A program made the position numbers and the translations under genes. Under the pieces are notes generated by a model. It searched no databases, had not been told where the DNA came from, and was given only the letters and a program-made list of their open reading frames with translations. Positions 41,215-54,178 of a stretch of 64,000 bases of DNA are shown one piece after another (the stretch's first letter is position 1; the number at the start of each line of letters is the position of its first letter). Source of the DNA: Impatiens glandulifera (Eukaryota > Streptophyta > Magnoliopsida > Ericales > Balsaminaceae); the NCBI RefSeq assembly GCF_907164915.1, contig NC_061862.1, forward strand, positions 78,333,718 to 78,397,717. The letters run 5' to 3'.

Positions 41215-43162
41215 TCCGATTGTGTTGGTGATGTTTTATCGCCGTGTTCATCCTCTTTTTAGCAGCAAAATAGATAAAGTTATCGGATCTGAAATTATTT
41301 TTCATTTTCCCAATAAAGAGTCACCGAATAAGTTCTTTCAGTTGGAGGCCCTCTTATATGTATCATCCCATTATTTTTACGAGTTTATTACTTCTTTGAC
41401 CATATGTTTAGATGGCAAGTTATCACTTGATTTCAAATTTCACACGTACTACAAAGAAGAAGCAATAACCCATATATATATGTTTTGCAGATGATCTACT
41501 TTTTGTGGCTTATGCGGATATTGAATCTGTTAGTATAATCAAAGAAGCTCTAACAATCTTTTCGAGTATTACAGTTTTATACATCAATGAGGACAAAAGT
41601 CAGGTTTTCTATGGAGGAAAACAATGGAGAAAAGAATGAAAAATATTCAATATTATGAGAATCAAGGAATGTGAACTACTAGTGAAATACCTTGGAGTAC
41701 TCTTGTCATCAAAACAACTCCGATATAATCACTTCAGACAACTGATAGAAAATGTTAGAAATTCTGTCTTGGGTTGGGCTACGAAAAAACTGTCTTATGT
41801 AGGTAGAATCGAGCTCGTTAAAAGAGTCATCTTTGAAATTATTGGCTACTAGGCACAACAGATAGTCAAACCAAAGAAAGTAATGACTGAACTGGATAGA
41901 ATCATGAGAAATTACGTCTAGGGAACACAAGACATATGAGGCAAAAATGTCAAATGGGAGGATGCTTGCACTCTCATAAAAGAAAGCGGACTAGGAATAA
42001 AAAGTTGTGTTGAATGGAACAAAGCCCTCACCATCAGGAACCTATGGGCGTAGGAGTAGAAAGCGGACTCCCTGTAGGTCAAATTGGTGCATACAAGATT
42101 TATGAAAGAAGAGAAGAGTATCTAGACACGAAGCATAAATGAAAGAATGGCAGAATCATTGAAGAAAATCCTAACAACAAGAAAAGATATCTTTCAAATG
42201 GTGCAAATCACAATTAAAAATGGAAGAGGAGTACTATTCTGGCATGATCCTTGGCTGGATAATATTCTCATTATGTTCAAAGATGAAATTCAAGGAAGCA
42301 TAGTTGAAAGAAGTTGCATCAAGTAATCATTTAGAGACGTCTATGAAGGTAAATGTGATTTACTTTTGAGGCGTATTCTAGAAGGTGATAGAATCCTAAA
42401 CCTAATGAGACAGAAGCAACTCAATGAAAGAAATGATAAAATATGCTGAAATAGAAAGTAACGTAAGTTTATTATAGGAAAGGCATGAGAAATGGTTAGA
42501 ACAAGAGGACATGAGATAAATTGGCATAATGTAGTAAGGTCTCCAAATATTATTCATCTTCACCAATTTATTTTCTAGCTGGTATACAGGAAAATGTTGA
42601 CAACAAAAGATATAATTTGAAAATATATGAACATTCCTAATATCAACTGTGTCCTATGTTCATGAGTTGAAGAAAACATAAACTATTTATTTAGTGAATG
42701 CTCTTTTATAATATGAATCTGGAGGAGGTATGTTGCAAACATGAATATCATCAACTTTCTAGGAACATGGGAAGAAATCCAAGAGTGGATGAAGATTAAT
42801 TCACAATATCTGTAAAGAAAGAAATTCAAGAACTCACAGTAAAAAAGTAAAACTACTAAAGATATTTGGGAAGATATAACTTCAGATGAAAATACACTCA
42901 TTCAATACTAGAGAGGAATCAAAATGAATGAAGAAAATAGAAAGCTCTGCCAAATATGAGATATTTCGTTTGAGAAAGTCACAAGTAGAATTAAAGTAAA
43001 ACGTTATAGGCGTTAATTGATTGTTGTTGATGTCTGTAATTCAGTTTTTGTTTTATTGTCAAATATAGAAATGGTCTAGATCTGATCTTAAACTTTTGTA
43101 TTTTTTTTCCTCTTTTGAGTTTTTTTAATAAGATTACGTTAAACTGTTTTCAAAAAAAAAAT
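41215..43162 (+). mobile_element. 5'-truncated L1-type LINE, ORF2 C-terminal half, decayed
   Basis: The recognisable part starts inside reverse transcriptase (DFKFHTYYKEEAITHI), reaches the catalytic FADDLLFV at about 41488-41511 and goes on through KYLGVLLSSKQLRYNHF, WATKKLSYVGRIELV and CVEWNKALTIRNLWA. The end is a zf-RVT-like region (GVLFWHDPWLDN). Many stops interrupt the frame (for example near 41637, 41850 and 41921). A T-rich 3' UTR is followed by a short poly(A), CAAAAAAAAA near 43150-43161, marking the 3' end. It is a relative of the minus-strand LINE at 60420-64000. 5' truncation is typical for LINE insertions; I could not find a clear target duplication. Confidence 0.85.
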
Positions 43163-44359
43163 TATCATTTGACATGACCTCTTCCGGCGTTGAATACTAA
43201 CCAATCGGTTAATGACAAAATTCAATGTTTCTCAGAATATTTTATAAAGATTTTTTCGATGCTGTTTAATTAGTTTGTTCAATTTATTTTACTTCATTAC
43301 TCGTACAAAAATAATTACTCAATCCAACAATGACAAAAATTCTAAATAAAAAATAGAGTAAGTCACCCTCAATATACTATTTTATTTTTTATTTAGATTA
43401 TATAGTGTTACTCAATTCAATTTACATTGTCTTTAGTAAAAATAAAATATGAGATTAGATCTCCCAACCAAGACTCTTACATTTGAATTCATTTTTTTAA
43501 TTATATATAATCAAACATTACTTAGCATGAATATAACATTTATTTAAGCTACAATTTAAATTTTGAATCAAATTAAAACTAAATTCCAAAATTGCACGCA
43601 TTCGGAAGCATTGAAGTACAACAGTATGTTTTTCTATTAAAAAAAAAAGTACAACAGTATATTTGGATTTTTATTATTTTATTTTCCGACTGAACAGATG
43701 TTTAGAAAAAAAAAAGTGTTTTCCAATTTTTTGAATAATCATTGAGTTTTAGGAAATAATATATTATCCAAATATTCATTCTATTTAAGATATGAAGTAA
43801 AAATATTAACTATTATTCATCTTCTTTGAAAAGCTATAATTGTATAAATAAAATGTGTATTTATTTGATTGTCGATTATATATATTTACTATTATTATTA
43901 TTATTAATATTATTATTTTATATTAAACTTAAATATTTAATCTTGTAGGAAGATTTTTTTTACTAGTTATTTTAATGAGTTAATTATTTATTTTACTTTT
44001 CCAAACATAATGATTTATATTATATAATTAATAAATAACTTAATCTTCAATGTTACAATAGTAACACTAAGGATGTTTATAATATTTACAAAACCGATCT
44101 ACTTATCATAGCTACTTTATTAGCAAAATGTTTATACTAAAGATATTATTATTTTATTGTTCAATTAAAAATTAAATTTATTATTCTAAAATAGTATGTT
44201 TAATTTTCATTAAAAAGTATAAATTAATCATAATAATTTATTATATTGTTTAGATAACTCCAATGATTAATTGATGTGTTCAAAAAAAAAAGTGTATCCA
44301 ACTCAATTTAAAATGTTTAAAATAAAAATAATTTTAATTTAAAAATAAATAACTCATCA

Positions 44360-44490
44360 AAATAATTCAAGATAGCTCAGTGGTAAGAATCGGTTTAAAA
44401 TATTAAAATTCATGAGTTCAATTTCTATTTGTAAACGCTTTAATGAATAAAATTTGATGTGAACTCTAATCCCAAAAGAAAGGTGGTAGT
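44360..44490 (+). mobile_element. tRNA-derived SINE-like sequence
   Basis: AAGATAGCTCAGTGGTAAGAA resembles a tRNA A box with D-arm, and CATGAGTTCAATTTC, about 35 bases later, a B box. The tail GTGAACTCTAATCCCAAAAG has the look of plant SINE 3' regions. The A box matches that of the fragment at 29205-29300. Confidence 0.45.
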
Positions 44491-46944
44491 AATTAATTCA
44501 CAAAATTCTTTAAGAATGATAATTAATCAATAGTCCAACATTTTATAAAAGAAAAACAAAATACTAATTCAAGTTCATGAATAAATATTTCAAAAGTAAA
44601 GGATCATGAACAAGCAAATAATAGAAGTTGATGGATACAAATGAATTTATCACTAATAACAATAATAATGCAAATATTATAGAATATGCTTTATCACTAT
44701 TCACTACTAATTAACCAAATTATATATATAATTTCCACTTGGCCCCACCTTTACCTTTTTAATAGTTGGATTATGGGATAGATAATCACAGTTAATTAAA
44801 TAATTTAATTCTGACCCCTAAATCCAACCCACATCCCTCACCCTCAATCATACCATTAATATTTTATTCATTAATTGTAGCAAAAATAAAATAATAATTT
44901 CGTTAACCTTACATGACAAGACATATATTAATTAAGAAGATAAAATGATGACCCATAATTTAGTTATTAGTAAACAAATTGAATTAAAAAAAATTGACAA
45001 TTTTTTTTTATCAAACTGTCTTAGTGAGTTCTAGTACAAATTGCCTTATTTTTAAAAGAATATATTTTTAATAGATTTACAAATTTTAATTATCAATGTA
45101 CTAGTTGTAGTGATCTAATTAGGATGCATATATAAATACATCCAAATAAAATTAAAAAGCTAATGTTTTGAATTGACATGTATAGTTTCCAAAATTATAA
45201 TTAAATAGTGATTGATGTTGAGATCCATAATATTGGATAGAATTATCTTTAAAATGATGTAAACACTAACTAACTGAATATGATTTGAATAATAATTATT
45301 ATACAAACTTATATGGTTACAATAATTTTTACCAACGAATATCTGAAATGATGGTAAATCCACAACATAAAAATAATTTATTTTATTTTAACCATTCAAT
45401 GGCTTAGCTAATTAATCAAAATATCACATTTTTTTTTATAAAATTTAAAATTTATAAAAATTATTATAATCCCATCAACTAAAAATCCAAACAACCTATT
45501 TTTTTTATTAAATATTTTTTTTCTGTAAAAAAAGTCTAATAAAATTCTCAAATAAACCCTCAATGATAAAATTAACACCTAAATCAATCACAAAAAATAT
45601 AATTGCTCATAAATGTGACATCAAGGTCATTGGTATAATTTAAATGAGTAATAATTATGTTAAATGGAATCTTTGAACAATTTCAAACAATTCTCATAAG
45701 GTGTTCAAATTGTTAAAGACCGGAAGGAAATAATTAAACAAGTTTATTTTAAAATAATATGTAAATAACCTTTATTTAAAATATTTGTATAAGGATTTAT
45801 TTTTTTAAAATATATTTTCTAAATAAATTATGGGTTAATTTAATAATAGATAGGCTTATTAACCTTTAGAGAGCTTGTTTTATGTTGTCTTATTTCACTA
45901 AACAAAATTATTCATCTCATATTGTCTTTTTCATACATTTAATTATTCATTAACTAAAATAATTTTATTTAATTTTATAAATTTTAAATATAAAAATATA
46001 TTATAATAATTCAAAAAATTAAAAACTTAAATAATTTATCTTTTCGTAAAATAATTATAGAAAAACTCAATAAAATAATAGGGTTGGTTTGATCTTGAAT
46101 TTTTAGGATTAGTATGGAGTTTATTTATAAAAAAAAATCTTATTCGATAAAATATATTATTTGGGATTTTTATAAAATTAATTACTAAGATTTCTTTTAT
46201 ATTTAAATTTGATAATAATATTTTAATTGATGAAGGATGTAATTTGATACTTAGAATATAGTAGTTTCATCAGAAAATCAATAATTAGAGTTAAAGATCT
46301 TAAAAATCACTAAACTATCCATATATTATAAATTTTAAAATATTTGAATACAAAAAATGTTTAATACATAATAATTTATTTATATTTTATATATTTTTTA
46401 ATATATTTTTTTAGACATTAAGTTAATATTGCCTCTATATATTTATACCTAAAAATCAAGATTAAAAGAAAAATAAGAAAATATTTTAAGTCTTTTAAGT
46501 TTTTTTAATATATCTTGAATATTATTCTAATAATTAATCACTTAATTTATTAATTAAAATATTATTTTTATTTTTATAAAAATATAAATAACTCATTTTT
46601 ATATTAAATATATATATATAATTTAAAAAATATTTTAAAAGACTCCAATAAAATGATAGTCAAACCAATTATTATTGTTGTTCTTGGCCAAGGTGAGATT
46701 TGAAAAAATATCATATTTTTTATGGCTTGTATGGATTGGAATTATTCAAATAATTGAGTTATTTAAAATAAAAAATAAAAATTATTTTAATATTTTGATA
46801 ATTGAGTGATACAATAAACAAGGTAAAGAACCTAATATTTTATATTATAAGATTTTTTTGAGTTACTAATTATTTATATAGCTAATACTAAACAAGTTAA
46901 TTTGTCGAGTTAATAGGTATTATTATACTATTTGTGATAAATAA

Positions 46945-47156
46945 GACCTTGTTTGGATAGGTTATTTAAAATAGTAACTGATTGGTAATGATTTTGAATA
47001 TTTTTTGATAATTTTTTTTTTAAAGAAATTAATATATAATAATAAAATAAAAAAATAAATGGTATTTTAATTAATAAATTAAATAATTAATCAACGTAAG
47101 AAAGAAAGTGAACCACTATTTTTTTTGTTATTAAATAATCCTAACCGAATAATGCC
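46945..47156 (+). mobile_element. Tourist-like MITE (GACCTTGTTTGGAT ends)
   Basis: Starts GACCTTGTTTGGATAGG and ends CCTAACCGAATAATGCC, imperfect inverted repeats, with TAA on both sides (46942-46944 and 47157-47159). It is 212 bp long and related to the element at 33482-33746. Confidence 0.65.
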
Positions 47157-48096
47157 TAAGTAAATCAAGTTACAAGATAAATAATGTAAGTATGATTTTT
47201 GTGTTTAGAAATAGAAAAGGTGGTAATAATTGTTTTTGTTAACCAAACAAACAGGGCATAAGAAAAGTAATGAAAAGTGGGTGTTAATAAAGGACAGTGG
47301 TCACAGTGAAATTACTATTCATGCATCATGCCATCTTTGTTTGGTTCTTCATATATAAATGGATTCTTGATTGAGACCTCTCTTTCATTGCCTTTCCTTT
47401 TCCACCATCTCTCTCTATGTTTGTTTCTAAATTATTTTTGTTAAAAACTCAATGAATCCTTATCAAAATCTTATTTTAAGAACTCTTACTTTACTTTAAA
47501 TAACAATATTTTATTTTTCTAAAAACCAAACAAGTCCCAAATGGCATCAAAATTTGTAAATGATACTTGTCAGAATATACACAGCTTTCAAAAATTACAG
47601 TACAATAGATTTCACTGCTGTCAAAAATTACTCTTAAATGTCACTTTTAATGCTGCTAATTCAAGAGTTGATCCTCATTGCATTCTGTTCCAACCAACTT
47701 CCCTTTTTTAACCTTTTCATTGCATCGTTTTTACTGACCCCACTGCAACCAAGTGCCTATAAAAAAAGGAAAACAGTAATTATGATAACAGGAAATGGTA
47801 AAATATATATGCCCTTATAAATTTATGTCTTACTTTTATTATAATTTTAATATTAAGAACTTGTTTGATCTTGAGTTTTTATTGAAACTTTAATCAGTTT
47901 TTTTTTTGTTTAATAAAAATAATGTTATTTAAAATTAATTATCAAAATGTCCTTTTATATATATTGAAAATTTAAATTTAAATAAAATAAATCTACTTTA
48001 ATATTTTAATTAAATTTATTGGTTTCATTTGCACTTGGGTAGGTTTGTCTATTTAAATGCTCAACCACAATGTTTATAGGAATTTACTTCAAGTAA

Positions 48097-48250
48097 GGCC
48101 TTGTTTGGAGTTGGAGTGGGGTTATAACTTTTGTTCTCATTAAAATTAAATTTATGAAAAGTTAATTTTTTAAATATAAAATTTAAAGGATATTAATATA
48201 TAATAATAATATTATTTTTAATATTTTAGTAGATTATTTGATTTCAAAAC
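48097..48250 (+). mobile_element. Partial Tourist-like MITE, one end only
   Basis: TAA (48094-48096) is followed by GGCCTTGTTTGGAGTTGGAG, the best match in this window to the MITE terminus. No matching inverted end was found, so the right boundary given is arbitrary. Confidence 0.4.
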
Positions 48251-48725
48251 ATATTGTGTGTTTTTTTAATATAGAAAATTAACACGACACGTCACAATCA
48301 TTACTTAATTTTCATCTAAATAATGTTGACTATAGGTTATAGATTTCCTTTTGATACTAAAAACTTGATAATCTTTACTACAACTGATGTTTTTGGATAT
48401 GGTTGAGAATGAATTACATTGGAAAAGTGAATTGAGAAATGTTTTCATTTGTTTGAAAAGTTGATATATTGTTACTAGAGGTGATGATATCATGAACAAT
48501 ATTCCGAATTTGAATAAATTGAATGTGAAAAGGGGAGAAATGATATTGGTTATGAAATCAATTGAAACAAACCTAATTATAAAGAAAAATATTTCTCAAT
48601 AGAATTCAATTTTTTTTTAGTTCAGGAACGTCGTCTTTTTTTTTCAGTTTTTTTTAAGAAAAAAATGAACTTTAAGTAAGAATGATTTTTGAAGACATTA
48701 TATATAGATAAAAATTTACTCACCT

Positions 48726-48728
<3 letters not shown>

Positions 48729-48791
<63 letters not shown>
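48729..48791 (+). repeat. (TA)n microsatellite
   Basis: About 31 uninterrupted TA units. Confidence 0.95.
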
Positions 48792-48794
<3 letters not shown>

Positions 48795-50099
48795 TGAAGA
48801 GAATTAGTCTCGTTTCTAGATTTTGTTCGTGAAAGACCATAAATAACAAATAAAAAGGATAAATTGTTACAATATATGCTAGAATATTGCTTCTTGAAAT
48901 TTTGTTGGAACAACTTATTAATTAAATTTTGATACCTTCATGTGAGATTTGAGCCAAACCTAATAATTTAGGTATTACATCATTTAGTTTAAATTTAATA
49001 TATATATATATATATATATATTATTTTTATTGAAAAAAACTTATTTAGACCTATGTAGTTGTATTATTATCAGTTTATTTAAATATATAAATTATAAAAA
49101 AATATATAGATATATAATATTAAAAATTAACTTATATTTCAATTTAATTTTTTTTTCACCAAAATGAGTTTATAATATTTTTATATTCTTTAATATAAAA
49201 AAATTTCAACTCAAAATATTTAAATTTAAATAAATTTGTATTTAAAATAATATTTTATTTTATATTATAAAATATTAAAAAAATAAATTAATTAACAAAT
49301 AATATATAAATGCGAGAAGTGAGTAAAGAGTAGAAGAAATAGAAGAGAAATCAATTTTTAATAATTAAAAACAAATAATCCGATTTAAATGAGTTATTTC
49401 CTTTTATTGTGGTAGTTCAAGTTTAAGAAAATCAGTTTAATAAATTGATTTGGGTTGGTAATTGGACCTCAACCTAATTAATTTAAAAAATAACTCCTAT
49501 ATATTATACTTGGGCTTAATATATTAAAAAAAAATAATTAGGGAGAAAATTTAAATGAAGAAATGAGAGATGAATATTATAACAAAATTTTATTGAAATT
49601 TATCTTTCTCATTTAATGTCACGTCGTTACTTCTTCGTTCTTTCCCAAATTCCATTCTTATCATTTTACAAATAGATTGTGCTTAAAATGGGCCAGCCAT
49701 GGTAAAGAATCTGCTATGAAATAAAATTTTAAAGATAGATCAAGCTTAAAAGTGAATTTCGAGTTCAGACGGTTAAAATATCGAATTAACTCTTAAAATC
49801 TCCACGATTTCATATAAGATTAACGAGAATTAACTCTTAAAAGAAACTCGCACATCGTCATTCTTACACAAATACTGACAACAACGTATGGGGGTTTTAT
49901 CACCGGCAGTTTAAGCGATACAAACACTGTTTTAAATAAAGTATTATAATTATTATTTTTTCAAATATGATTTCAAATAAATTTTAGATTTTACAAATTT
50001 ACACCTTGCAATTAATTTTATATAAACTCTCGATTTTGACCGAATTGATGAGAGCCTAATTCTAAGAAAAGATTTGAATTAAAAAAATTAAAATGCTTA

Positions 50100-50460
50100 A
50101 TACTTGCTTCGGCCCAATTTAAGGTATATTTAAAAAATTTGAAAGATCATGATTATTACTGGGCCTAATTTAATATAAAATTTCTTTTAAAGATTAAAAA
50201 TATAGCAGACTAAATATTGAGTCTCGGCCCAATTTAAGATATACTTAAAAAAAATGTAATATGAATTAGAAGATTACAAACTCAGTCTTTATCCAATTTA
50301 ATAGATATATTTTTCTAAACAGATCGTTCTTAATAGAGGCCTCATGCCTCCCTAACCTAAGATATATTTTCTTTAAAACTAGATCTAAATTAAAGATTAA
50401 AAATATATGTAGTTTAATACAGGACCCAAGCCCAATTTAAGTAAGATATAATTTTTTTAA
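50100..50460 (+). repeat. Degenerate tandem repeat with GCCCAATTTAAG core
   Basis: The phrase (G)GCCCAATTTAAG(A/G)TATA(T/C)TT followed by a run of A recurs near 50112, 50226, 50289 (weaker), 50360 (weaker) and 50430, each followed by AGATTA- or GATTAAAAATAT-like text. Spacing is 65-115 bp. Old and diverged. Confidence 0.5.
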
Positions 50461-50759
50461 AAAGACAAAAAAAAAAAAAAAAAATAAAAAAAGATAAAAA
50501 TAAATAAATTTAGAGCGGTCAAAATAGTGAGTTTATATAAAATAGTTATTTAATTGTAACTTGTCAAAATAGTGAGTTTATATAAAATATACTTATTTAG
50601 TTATAGCCGTCTCCATATTACCCTTTGTGACCTGTTCAAGAAGTTTGTCCTGGGTTGACGCTTTTGACGCCCGCTACTTAAGAGATTCGATTTCTCCAAA
50701 GATAGTGGCAATGATCATATGAAATGGAGCAAGGGAGTCCTGGATAAGGCCACGAAGAT

Positions 50760-52080
50760 CCGCCGTTCCATGTGATGATTCCTCTGCCAAATGAGGAGTC
50801 GATTGTTGATGTGGGGAGACGACTTGTAATATTTGAAGGGGAATAGCCTTTTCACTTTCCAGAATGGTTATTTCCTAGTCAGCGATGGAATAGGCTCCTT
50901 TGGAGATGGAGATGATTGTGGAGGAGGCACCTGTTCCAGTGCTGAAGATGAGAACTCGGACTACTTAGTCTCTCCACAGACATTTGTGAAAATTTCAGTT
51001 GTTGCTGTAGATGGACTGGATGCAGTCGAGGAAGTTTGCTACCAGGTTTGGGAAACAAACAACTCGGCAGCTGGATAGATTGGCGCTGCATTGATTGGAG
51101 CTGACTCTGGGGGAGGAGTTTAGTCAGGCACTTCCGGCGATTGGGAGGTTAGAGGAATGGCCAGAGGTAATGAGTGGTGACCATGATGGCCTAGCAACCC
51201 CTAAAGACTCAGTACCATGTTTGATTGCCATGGTTTTCGAGGTGAGTGAGTCCAGGATCTGTTGCAGCTTCTCATTAACTCTGACATCCAGTCATGCGGT
51301 TTTGTCCGTTGGCCTGTAATTAGCCATTCTCTGGTGAAGGAGTGTTTGCAGGTTAGCTCCTCTAAGATTGATTGCAACTAACTCCCTCCTGTTGAGAGCC
51401 TCCTGAATGTTGGTAGTGGAGGTCCACTTCAGGATTGCGTTCTCTTGAATTATCAGCCCTTCAATCTTTTTGTTAAGATCAATAGCACTTGTTAAAAAAT
51501 CAGAGAACCTCCCGTGAAGCCTCCTATCTCTCCAGTTGTCGAAGAGATCCTGCCTTTCATTTGATTTCTCCTCTATCTCATCCATTATGTGATCTATTGT
51601 GAGTTATTCTAGTGAGGGAGCCTTGGGTTGAAAGATTGCCAATTATTTTCCTTTTCCTACAACTTTGGCAGGTCATGCAACAACTGAAGCTGGTTCTCTT
51701 ATTTCGATACCTTTAGCAGCTGGAGCTGTTGCTAAGGTAGCTGTTGGGGAGACAATTGTTAATAAAATAACTGCTGCTGGAGTTGTTGCTGTTGGCTGTG
51801 CAGTAGTAGGATTATCAGCTGACCCTGCAGCTGGTGCTTCAACAATGCCTTCAACTTGAGCTTCAGCTGATACTACGACAGGACGTCCAGCTGGTACACC
51901 AGAGTGTGCTACAATCTTTGTTGTTGTGGTTTCCTCCAGCTGGGCCTCCTTGGCCTTAGGGACAGTATCTACTGATTCTCCTGTTGAGTTAATGGCTCGA
52001 TTGCTTGAGCTTTCAACAAATTCCTCAAGTAACAACCTCCTTTTCTTTCCTAGTGTCTTAATGTCTTGTATTTCACCTGA
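50760..52080 (-). pseudogene. Extra reading frame after pol in the copia element (function unknown)
   Basis: One frame runs from about 52080 down past 51000, open at 52035-51673 and 51585-51292 with stops between and after. The first block is low-complexity, rich in A, T, V, P and E. The second is hydrophilic and helical-looking (EKSNERQDLFDNWRDRRLHG, LVAINLRGANLQTLLHQRMA). Its position downstream of RNase H is where Sireviruses carry an env-like or other extra gene. I see no signal peptide or membrane segment, so I do not call it an envelope protein. Confidence 0.5.
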
Positions 52081-52397
52081 GTGTCACTACTTTGCTGAAG
52101 GCGTTTTGCTGACGCACAGTAACAACTGATATACTATGCTTGGCAGCATACCTTGCTCCTCAACTAAGTACTCAACTGATAGCGCGTAGTATTCAACTGA
52201 TATACAATGCTGATAGCAGATTTTTCCTATCAGTTGAGTTAATATACTCTGCTGAAATTACAAGTTGCTTATGCACAATTTCGTCTGATGTACAATGTCA
52301 TCAACCGACTATTCTTTCAACTGAGTTAGAGATAACTATTTCAACATGTCCGACTTATGAACTGACCATCAAATTCCCCCCTAAGTTTATATATAAT

Positions 52398-53860
52398 TAA
52401 TAAATTAATTTAAATCTAAAAGACCTAAAATATTTCTAAAGTAAGAAAATTTATTTTCGGGGAGTGGCTTTGTGAAGATATCAGTCACTTGTTGATCGAT
52501 TGACACGTATTCCAACTAGACATGCTTTTGCGCTACATGGTCTCGAATGAAGTGATGTCGAATGTCGATATGCTTCGTCTTTGAGTGTAATACCGAATTA
52601 TATGTGATCTGTATGACACTGGTGTTATCACAGAAGATTGACGACTCATCTGTCCTAATGCCAAAGTCCCTCAGATGTTGTTGAATCCACAACAGCTGAG
52701 CACAACAGCTTCTGGAAACAAGGTACTCTACTTCTACTATTGAAGTGGCAATAGACGTCTGCTTCTTACTGAACCACGAAATCAGACGATCACCAAGGAA
52801 CTAACACGTTCCACTAGTGCTTTTCCTGTCAATCTTACATCTTGCATAGTCTGCATCAAAGTAACTAATCAAGTTTTAACTGGAATATCTTGGATACCAC
52901 AGTCCAACACATTTAGTTCCCTTAAGATATTTCAAAATACGTTTAGCAACTATGTAATGAGATTGTTTAGGATTAACCTGAAATCTTCCACACACGCCGA
53001 CAACAAACATGATGTCTAGTCGGTTAACTGTTAGATAGAGAAGGGAGCCAATGATCCCTCGATAGGCTGTGATATCAATATCTTGACCGCCTTCATCTTT
53101 GTCCAGTTTGCTCGATGAGTTAATGAGAGTTGAGGCAGCTGAGCAGAACTCCATACCGAATTTCTTCAGTAATTCCTTGGTGTAATTAACTTGATTTATG
53201 AATATTCCACTTTCAAGTTGCCTAACTTGAAGTCCAAGGAAGAACGTTAGCTCGCCCATCATGCTCATATCAAATTTGTCCTACATCAACTTAGAGAACT
53301 TTTCACATAATTTGGGGTTAGTTGACCCAAAGATGTTGTCATTTATATCAATATGTACAAGTAAGATATATGAGTTTTTGACAAATTTAAAGAGTATTTT
53401 ATCTACTGTGTTAGTAACAAAATCATGCTAAAATAAGAATTTTGTCAATGTATCATACCAAGCTCTAGGAGCTTTCTTAAGTCCATATAATGCTTTATCT
53501 AACTTAAAAACATGATGAGGCAAAATATGATTTTAAAAACCAGGAGGTTGTTCAACATAAACATACTCATTGAGTATACCGTTAAGAAAGACACTCTTAA
53601 CGTTCATTTGATATACTTAAAATTTTTTGAACGCAACATATGCTTAGAAGATTCTAATAGCTTCTAACCTAGCTATAGGGGCAAATGACTCCTCAAAGTC
53701 AATTCCTTCCTCTTGTCTGTATCCTTGAGCTACTAGCCTAACTTTGTTTCTAATAACTAATCCATCTTCATTTAGTTTGTTTCTAAATACCCACCTAGTT
53801 CCAATAACATGTTGATTATATGGTCTGGGAATTAGATGCCAAACTTTGTTTCTTTCAAAT
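52398..53860 (-). pseudogene. Copia reverse transcriptase and RNase H, broken
   Basis: Motifs in order on the minus strand: [64 protein letters not shown], then the catalytic box near 53340-53370, which reads HIDINDNIFGST. Next come FFLGLQVRQLESGIFI and IGSLLYLTVNRLDIMF, and then the RNase H part with FDADYA, STSGTCQFLG, VEVEYL and TKPLPENKF. The catalytic box no longer has the two adjacent aspartates of an active enzyme, and several stops occur between 53250 and 53860. It cannot be active. Confidence 0.85.
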
Positions 53861-54178
53861 TAGTTTAGTTTTTCTTGCATGGATCAAGCAAAGTTTCATC
53901 TACTTTCTTAGGTTCGATTTGAGATATAAAAGCAGAGTTTGAATATTTATCAATAAATTGGTTTTTAGTCTTAAGAGGTGTAGAGGGATTCCCTATGATT
54001 AATTCTGGTGGATGATTTCTGTTCCATCTGAAGTTCGGTCCTAAAAGGTCAGTTGTCTGATCAGCTATTCCAGCAACATCCAGATTGTCAGCTGCCTAAT
54101 GACTTTCAGTCTAGTTGACTGGTTGAACATCAACCGTGTCAGCTAGCTGATCAGATAGATTGAACTTCACCGTCACTA

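Larger units (their letters stand above)
43163..50099. other. Long AT-rich spacer without genes
   Basis: No conserved coding sequence was recognised over nearly 7 kb. It contains MITE-like pieces, microsatellites ((TA)n near 48729-48791 and 48999-49020) and a promoter-like stretch at about 47340-47430 (TATATAAATGG followed by CTCTCTTTCATTGCC and CCACCATCTCTCTC), after which no sensible gene follows. That stretch may be a promoter relic. Confidence 0.4.

Noticed and set aside
47340..47430. TATA box with pyrimidine-rich leader, suggesting a gene start
   Set aside because: No credible coding sequence follows in several kilobases; it may be a promoter relic or chance.
51665..51859. Ala/Val-rich plus-strand frame
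   Set aside because: It is the complement of the extra frame of the copia element; all other parts of that element run on the minus strand.
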